A DNA stretch of 64,000 nucleotides from Methylobacterium sp. 17Sr1-1 (GTDB lineage Bacteria; Pseudomonadota; Alphaproteobacteria; Rhizobiales; Beijerinckiaceae). This document shows, piece after piece, positions 58,528-64,000 of the stretch. The translations under genes and the position numbers were made by a program. Position 1 is the stretch's first letter. Each line of letters starts with the position of its first letter. The stretch spans positions 1,592,001 through 1,656,000 of the forward strand of contig NZ_CP029552.1 in the NCBI RefSeq assembly GCF_003173775.1, written 5' to 3'. The notes beneath the pieces are model-generated. The model made no database searches, was not told the origin of the DNA, and saw only the letters and a list, made by a program, of their open reading frames with translations.

Positions 58528-58994
58528 CGCCGCCTTCAGCCTCGCGGCTGCCGGGGCCGGGTCACGGGAGGCGGGATGCCTGCCGTGGACCGCGACGCGC
58601 CGATCGAGAGCCGCCTCGTGCTTCGTTCGGCGCCGCAATAAAGCCGTGGATTTTAATGCGATCTGAAAACGATATTCAGGGAACTTTAATCCGAGCTTGG
58701 CGGTGTAGATCAAGCTTGTCTATAAGACATCAAGACGTTCAAGCCAGGCAGGACTGCGGCGAGACGGCCCGGACCTGTGCGCCGGGGGACCGCGAGGCGG
58801 TCTGCGCTCCGGCGAAGGGCCGTCCTCGGGGAGGACCCCGTACCGCGCGAGACAGCCGTGAACAGAGTGCCGCAGGCCCCCAGGGTGCCGCAAGCCTCGA
58901 CGTGCATCCCCGCACAAGTGTGACCTGGCCGCGCTTGTCCGGCGGCGCGGGGCACCTACCCTAGGGCCTTCAGATTCTCAGCGGGGATGACACC
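58528..58994. other. Intergenic region upstream of nepR, no gene recognised
   Basis: About 470 bases between divergent nepR and a small secreted-protein gene. Bases 58635-58735 are AT-rich and likely carry the nepR promoter. On the minus strand AACG at 58664 could be part of a degenerate EcfG site, but its -35 is poor. The remainder is GC-rich with no credible frame and no phyR. Confidence 0.4.
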
Positions 58995-59282
58995 TTGAAC
59001 CCGACGTCGCTTCGTGCGCCCGCCGCCACCGCGGCCTTCCTGGCGCTCCTGACCCTGACCTCCCTGGCGGCGACGCCGGCCCTCGCCCAGCGGGACGACC
59101 AGGGCCTGCAGATGAACTGCGCTGGCGACTACTTCAAGCTCTGCGCCGGGGCCGATCCGGACAGCCCGGAGGTGGAGCGCTGCTTCGCGCGCAACCGCGC
59201 CCGGCTCTCGCCCCAGTGCCGGGCGGCGATCACCGCCTACGACCGCAAGACCGGCGGGGCCAGAAGCTCCGACGAGCAGTAG
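58995..59282 (+). CDS. Small secreted cysteine-containing protein
   Basis: 95 residues starting at TTG 58995. The signal peptide is ATAAFLALLTLTSLAATPALAQ (cleavage near residue 32). The mature part has four Cys (MNCAGDYFKLCAGADPDSPEVERCFARNRARLSPQC in residues 40-75). The pattern C-x3-DY-x2-LC and C-x(n)-LSPxC is a common motif in small periplasmic proteins of alphaproteobacteria, probably with two disulfides. Function unknown. The CDS is followed by a GC-rich hairpin and a family B repeat. Confidence 0.8.
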   Translation: MNPTSLRAPAATAAFLALLTLTSLAATPALAQRDDQGLQMNCAGDYFKLCAGADPDSPEVERCFARNRARLSPQCRAAITAYDRKTGGARSSDEQ

Positions 59283-59290
59283 GCGCGACG

Positions 59291-59310
59291 GGGGACGCGA
59301 CGGCGTCCCC
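59291..59310 (+). terminator. Hairpin after the small secreted protein
   Basis: GGGGACGC-GACG-GCGTCCCC, a perfect 8-bp stem starting 8 bases after the stop codon. It lacks a T-run, so termination would be inefficient or factor-assisted. Confidence 0.5.
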
Positions 59311-59318
59311 CCGCCGCT

Positions 59319-59421
59319 CAGCAGACTTGCGTTGGCCGGCCAACGCTTCGTCCGCTGAGCTTCTTGTTGTGTCGCAGATTTTCGTCGCAAAACCGGCGCC
59401 CACTTTTGCGAAATCTGCTTA
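59319..59421. repeat. Intergenic repeat, family B copy 2
   Basis: Outer arms AGCAGACTT and AAATCTGCTT, with the same interior as 44597-44700 (CAACGCTTCGTCCGCT, GTGTCGCAGATTTTCGTCGC, AAAACCGG, CCACTTTTG). The last bases CTTA supply the TAA stop codon of moeA on the minus strand (59419-59421). Confidence 0.88.
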
Positions 59422-60654
59422 GAACCCCCGGTCGAGCCGCAGGATGCGGCAGGGATCGCCGGCCCGGGCCGCCGGCGCGTGGGGCGCGCGAATCAGCAGC
59501 GCCTCGGAGCGGGCGAGCACCGAGAGCATCGAGGAATCCTGGCGCTCGGCCGGGTGGACCACCGGCAGCCGGTCCGGCGCGGTGTCGAGGGCGGCGCGCA
59601 TGTAGTCCTGGCGCCCGTCATTGGCCGGCAGGTCGCGCCCGAGCACGCCCGGCTCGCTGCGGTCGGCCCCGGCCTCCGGGTCGCCGAGGAGCGCGCGGAT
59701 CAGCGGGTGGACGAAGAGCAGCCCGCACACCACCGACGAGACCGGGTTGCCGGGGAGCCCCAGCACCGCCATCGCGCCGAGGCGGCCATGCATCAGCGGC
59801 TTGCCGGGCCGGAGCGCCACGCGCCAGAACCCGAGATCGAGCCCCTGGCGACCGAGCGCCGACTGGACGAGGTCGTGGTCGCCGACCGAGGCGCCGCCCA
59901 GCGTGACGAGGAGGTCGGCCTCGGCGTCGCGGGCGCGGGCGATCGCCGCCTCCAGGTCGGGGAAGGTGTCGCCGGCGATGCCGAGATCGATCGCCTCCGC
60001 CCCGGCGGCCTCCGCCATCGCGGCGAGCGCGAGGCCGTTCGAGGCGACGATCTGGTCCCATTCCGCCGGCTCGCCCGGCCGCACCAGCTCGTCGCCGGTG
60101 GCGAGCACCGCGACGCGGGGCCGGCGTCGGACGCGCAAGGTCGGGTGCCCGCCCGCGGCGGCGAGCGCGACGCGCCAGCCGTCGAGGCGCTCGCCGGCGC
60201 AGAGCAGCCGGTCGCCCTCGCGAAAATCGAGCCCGGCGCCGCGGATGTGGCGCCCCGCCGGGTTGCCGGCGCGGGCCAGCACCGTGGCGCCTTCCACGTC
60301 GGTGTCCTCCTGGATCACCACCGTGTCGGCGCCCTCGGGCAACGGCGCGCCGGTGAAGATGCGGATCGCCTCGCCCTCGCCCACCGGGCCGCGGGCGCCG
60401 TGGCCGGCGGCGCTGGTGGCGGTGACGGCGAGACGCACCGGCGCCTCGGGCGAGGCCCCGGCGACGTCGGCGGCGCGCACGGCGTAGCCGTCCATCGCCG
60501 AGGTCGCGAAGGGCGGCTGGGTGCGCAGGGCCCGCACGTCCTCGGCGAGCGTGCGGCCGGCCGCGGCCGTGATCGCGACGGTCTCGGCCTCGACCGGGCG
60601 GGCATCGGCGAGGATGCGCGCCAGCGCCTCGGCGACGGGAAGGAGCGGGCTCAC
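59419..60654 (-). CDS. moeA: Molybdopterin molybdenumtransferase MoeA
   Basis: 411 residues. It inserts molybdenum into adenylated molybdopterin. Family blocks: [73 protein letters not shown] and [21 protein letters not shown], all in the expected order, so domains I-IV are complete. Translation starts at GTG 60654, overlapping the moaC stop (GTGA). Operon moaC-moeA on the minus strand. The stop codon comes from the end of a family B repeat. Confidence 0.95.
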   Translation of the reverse strand: MSPLLPVAEALARILADARPVEAETVAITAAAGRTLAEDVRALRTQPPFATSAMDGYAVRAADVAGASPEAPVRLAVTATSAAGHGARGPVGEGEAIRIFTGAPLPEGADTVVIQEDTDVEGATVLARAGNPAGRHIRGAGLDFREGDRLLCAGERLDGWRVALAAAGGHPTLRVRRRPRVAVLATGDELVRPGEPAEWDQIVASNGLALAAMAEAAGAEAIDLGIAGDTFPDLEAAIARARDAEADLLVTLGGASVGDHDLVQSALGRQGLDLGFWRVALRPGKPLMHGRLGAMAVLGLPGNPVSSVVCGLLFVHPLIRALLGDPEAGADRSEPGVLGRDLPANDGRQDYMRAALDTAPDRLPVVHPAERQDSSMLSVLARSEALLIRAPHAPAARAGDPCRILRLDRGF

Positions 60655-61148
60655 GCGCCGGCCTCGCGGCCGGAGGAAGCCTCCCACACGCCCGAGCGGC
60701 CGCCGCTCTTGTGCAGGAGCCGGATGCCCTCGACGCGCATGCCCCGGTCGGCGGCCTTGACCATGTCGTAGACCGTCAGGCACGCCACCGACACGGCGGT
60801 CAGCGCCTCCATCTCGACGCCGGTCGGGCCCTGCACCCGCACCTCCGCGGTGACGCGGATGCCCGGCAGGGCCTCGTCGGGCTCGCATTCCACCCGGACC
60901 TTGGTCAGCAACAGCGGGTGGCAGAGCGGGATCAGCTCGTGGGTGCGCTTGGCCGCCATGATGCCGGCGAGCCGCGCGGTGCCGAGCACGTCGCCCTTCT
61001 TGGCGTCGCCCTCGCGGATCAGCCGCAGGGTCTCGGGGTTCATCACCACCAGGCCCTCGGCGCGGGCGGCGCGGTCGGTCGCGGCCTTGTCGGTGACGTC
61101 GACCATGTTGGCGGCGCCGGCGGCGTCGAGATGGGTCAGGGTCGGCAT
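60651..61148 (-). CDS. moaC: Cyclic pyranopterin monophosphate synthase MoaC
   Basis: 165 residues, normal family length. It makes cyclic pyranopterin monophosphate in the first step of molybdenum cofactor synthesis, together with MoaA. Motifs: [20 protein letters not shown] at the N-terminus, [68 protein letters not shown] and [10 protein letters not shown], including the catalytic Lys and Asp. I use ATG 61148; upstream extension is not coding. It is co-translated with moeA. moaA is not nearby. Confidence 0.95.
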   Translation of the reverse strand: MPTLTHLDAAGAANMVDVTDKAATDRAARAEGLVVMNPETLRLIREGDAKKGDVLGTARLAGIMAAKRTHELIPLCHPLLLTKVRVECEPDEALPGIRVTAEVRVQGPTGVEMEALTAVSVACLTVYDMVKAADRGMRVEGIRLLHKSGGRSGVWEASSGREAGA

Positions 61149-61209
61149 GGCCTGGCTCCGGAAGAACGTCCCCGCGCTTAGCACGCCGGCCGCCGGCCCC
61201 GCCACGGCC

Positions 61210-61611
61210 TCAGGCGTCCAGCGCCGCCGCCTCGGCCGCGTCGAACACCCGGGAGCGCAGGAGGAAGCGCTGCCCGGACCCGTTCTCCAGCGAGAACATC
61301 CCGCCGCGGCCCGGCACCACGTCGATGATGAGCTGGGTGTGCCGCCAGGCCGCGTATTGCGGGCCGCTGATGAAGAAGTCGGCCCCGCCGATCGCGCCGA
61401 GATGCACGTCGCCATCGCCGAGCGCGAAGTCGCCGACGGCGAAGCACATCGGCGCCGAACCGTCGCAGCAGCCGCCGGATTGGTGGAACAGGATCGCGCC
61501 GTGCTCGCGGCGCAGGCGCGCGATCAGGTCGAGGGCCGCCGGGGTGGCGACGACGCGGGGCGGGGGAGCGGGCATGGGGGGCCTTGGCATGAGGAAGCGC
61601 GAGAAGGACAT
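61210..61611 (-). CDS. DUF779 protein associated with aldehyde dehydrogenase
   Basis: 133 residues from ATG 61611; in-frame ATGs at 61590 and 61575 would shorten it by 7 or 12 residues. Core: [32 protein letters not shown] with three Cys, then [46 protein letters not shown]779 proteins nearly always accompany this type of aldehyde dehydrogenase. The Cys-Cys and His residues suggest a metal or redox role. It lies 112 bases after the dehydrogenase, and its ribosome site is inside a strong hairpin. Confidence 0.9.
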   Translation of the reverse strand: MSFSRFLMPRPPMPAPPPRVVATPAALDLIARLRREHGAILFHQSGGCCDGSAPMCFAVGDFALGDGDVHLGAIGGADFFISGPQYAAWRHTQLIIDVVPGRGGMFSLENGSGQRFLLRSRVFDAAEAAALDA

Positions 61612-61623
61612 GGTGCGGGCATT

Positions 61624-61651
61624 CTCCTCTCCCCGCGGGCGGGGAGAGGAG
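61624..61651 (-). promoter_or_regulatory. Hairpin covering the DUF779 ribosome site
   Basis: CTCCTCTCCCC (61624-61634) and GGGGAGAGGAG (61641-61651) form a perfect 11-bp stem with a 6-base loop. Read on the minus strand, the 3' arm contains GAGAGGAG, the only good ribosome site for the DUF779 gene, 13 bases before its ATG. The stem could limit translation or processing between the two genes. Confidence 0.6.
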
Positions 61652-61723
61652 AGGTCCTGCGCCTCTTCTTTCACCGGAAGCCTTGAAGAGGCGGGGCACT
61701 GGCCCCGCCCGACATCCGAACCC

Positions 61724-63247
<1,524 letters not shown>

Positions 63248-63315
63248 GAGTTCCTCCCACTCGCCCCGTGACGGGGATGTCCCTGTCCTGGCGGGGCGTG
63301 GCGGGAGATCACCCG

Positions 63316-63330
63316 GCAGCGCGCGTGCCA
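63316..63330 (-). promoter_or_regulatory. Sigma-54 promoter of the aldehyde dehydrogenase gene
   Basis: On the minus strand TGGCAC-GCGCG-CTGC matches TGGCAC-N5-TTGC at 9 of 10 bases with exact spacing between the -24 GG and -12 GC. It is 69 bases before the dehydrogenase ATG. A sigma-54 activator gene is divergent and adjacent. Confidence 0.8.
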
Positions 63331-63369
63331 GCCGGCTCCCGGGCGCGGCTCACCCCCGGCAAGCATCTG

Positions 63370-63390
63370 ATCGGGAAGGACTTTCCCGAT
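63370..63390. promoter_or_regulatory. Inverted repeat between the sigma-54 promoter and activator sites
   Basis: ATCGGGAA-GGACT-TTCCCGAT, a perfect 8-bp inverted repeat 40 bases upstream of the -24 box. It could bind a helper protein or a second regulator; its role is unknown. Confidence 0.5.
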
Positions 63391-63444
63391 GCCCCGGTGC
63401 GGCCTTCGACCAAAATCCGGCCCCCGCATGCCTGGACCGGGCGC

Positions 63445-63478
63445 GCGACACCTGCGACACCTGTCGCAATCCGCGACA
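63445..63478. promoter_or_regulatory. Clustered GCGACA sites, likely AcoR-type upstream activator sites
   Basis: GCGACA occurs at 63445, 63454 and 63473, and its complement TGTCGC at 63462. The middle pair is a perfect palindrome TGCGACA-CC-TGTCGCA (63453-63468). The cluster lies about 125-150 bases upstream of the sigma-54 promoter, the normal distance for enhancer binding, and 40 bases before the activator start, which also allows autoregulation. Confidence 0.75.
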
Positions 63479-63517
63479 GGCCGCCGACGCGGCGGCGATA
63501 CGGGAGGCGAGCCGCGC

Positions 63518-64000
63518 ATGCAGAGCCGCGTGACCACGCCCCGCACCCTGCTCGCCGCCCGGCGGCAGGCCTTCGGGCCGGGGGTGGCGGAGCCGCCGCC
63601 GCCGATCCTGCGCTCCTGGGAGCGCTGCGCCGCCCTCGGGCTCGATTTCGGCCAAAGACCCCGGGTCGAGCCGCTGACCTCCGCCGCCTTGCGCGCCGCC
63701 TTCGATCGCAGCGAGGCCCTGCGCCGGACCTGCCGACCCGAGATCGAGGCCCTGCACGCCGAGGCGCAGGCGACCGGCAGCCTGGTGATCCTCACCGATG
63801 CCGACGGGCTGATCCTCGACACGCTCGGCAGCGATTCCTTCGCCGGCCGCGCCGCGCAGGTGGCGCTCCGCCCCGGGGTGCCCTGGAGCGAGAGCCTGAC
63901 CGGCACCAACGCCATCGGCACCGCCCTGGTCGAGCGCCGCCCGGTCGAGGTGCGGGGGGCGGAGCACTACTTCGAACCGCACCGCATCCTCAGCTGCGCC
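63518..64000 (+). CDS. AcoR-type sigma-54-dependent regulator, 3' partial
   Basis: 161 codons from ATG 63518 (GGGAGGCGAG upstream), open to the right edge. The visible part is the N-terminal sensor: PPILRSWERCAALGLDF, then a GAF-like domain (ALHAEAQATGSLVILTDADGLILDTLG) with the AcoR-family signature PWSESLTGTNAIGTALVERRPVEVRGAEHYFEPHRILSCA. The AAA+ and Fis-type parts must lie beyond the window. Such proteins activate sigma-54 promoters for acetoin, alcohol or aldehyde metabolism. Divergent from the aldehyde dehydrogenase and its sigma-54 promoter, which is its probable target. Confidence 0.9.
   Translation, partial: MQSRVTTPRTLLAARRQAFGPGVAEPPPPILRSWERCAALGLDFGQRPRVEPLTSAALRAAFDRSEALRRTCRPEIEALHAEAQATGSLVILTDADGLILDTLGSDSFAGRAAQVALRPGVPWSESLTGTNAIGTALVERRPVEVRGAEHYFEPHRILSCA

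Noticed and set aside
58645..58710. Possible EcfG promoter for nepR on the minus strand (GGATT-N16-CGTT)
   Set aside because: The -35 has two mismatches to GGAAC and the site is about 136 bases before the start codon, too weak to list as a feature.
58528..58713. Upstream extension of nepR to 58713
   Set aside because: The added residues show no NepR similarity and the ATG at 58527 gives a normal-size protein.

Overview
The window is high-GC, gene-dense alphaproteobacterial chromosome. Several features point to Methylobacterium or a close relative in the Rhizobiales: three EcfG-type sigma factors with a NepR anti-sigma gene, many PAS/GAF/LOV signalling proteins, several CsbD-type stress proteins, a chemoreceptor, a GlnK-AmtB pair, and short intergenic palindromic repeats. 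I see no rRNA, tRNA or CRISPR array. The genus is an inference from gene content.

Layout. 0-3.5 kb: end of a NarL-type response regulator and a large convergent HWE hybrid histidine kinase. 3.9-8.4 kb: UbiH-type hydroxylase, TesB thioesterase, and glnK-amtB behind a candidate sigma-54 promoter. 8.4-10.2 kb: a complete IS1182-type element with an 18-bp terminal inverted repeat and a 6-bp target duplication, inserted between amtB and a rho-independent terminator. 10.3-11.1 kb: HEPN/MNT toxin-antitoxin pair. 11.2-19.4 kb: FtsK, old-yellow-enzyme reductase, GAF-EAL phosphodiesterase, PrpE. 19.5-20.0 kb: remnant of a flavin disulfide reductase abutting a long palindromic repeat that also occurs after ftsK.

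20.3-27.9 kb holds a five-gene operon: SWIM zinc-finger protein, DUF5691-like protein, MoxR AAA+ ATPase, DUF5682-like protein and VWA protein. It resembles the E. coli yehL-yehM-yehP-yehQ group and is the strongest candidate here for an incompletely understood multi-protein system. 28-34 kb: divergent SDR/ArsR pair around a long operator palindrome, a sulfur-scavenging operon (acyl-CoA-dehydrogenase-like flavoprotein, SsuD-like monooxygenase, sulfonate-binding protein) and a YegD-type Hsp70. 34.2-37.7 kb: first CsbD cassette, a sigma factor with an N-terminal NepR-like segment, and a Crp/Fnr regulator. 37.7-38.1 kb: sugE (gdx) behind two ACGR-loop hairpins that match a guanidine-II riboswitch. 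38.3-42.0 kb: cupin dioxygenase, MFS carrier, SDR and IclR regulator, probably one catabolic unit. 42.2-50.0 kb: LOV hybrid kinase, chemoreceptor, two small proteins, a second sigma factor with a divergent NepR-like N-terminus, and a PAS-LuxR regulator behind a perfect GGAAC-N16-CGTT promoter.

50.1-52.9 kb: second CsbD/membrane-protein cassette plus a 31-codon gene with an EcfG-like promoter. 53-57.2 kb: alpha/beta hydrolase and a GT2-GT4 double glycosyltransferase. 57.3-58.5 kb: the nepR-ecfG core of the general stress response, with no phyR nearby. 59-61.1 kb: moaC-moeA. 61.2-64 kb: aldehyde dehydrogenase and DUF779 protein, divergent from an AcoR-type sigma-54 activator cut by the window edge. 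The intergenic region has a sigma-54 promoter and clustered GCGACA sites.

The theme linking scattered parts is the EcfG general stress response: three sigma factors, one anti-sigma, and four EcfG-like promoter candidates in front of CsbD, PAS-LuxR and two small-protein genes. A second theme is repeat families whose end bases supply the stop codons of neighbouring genes.
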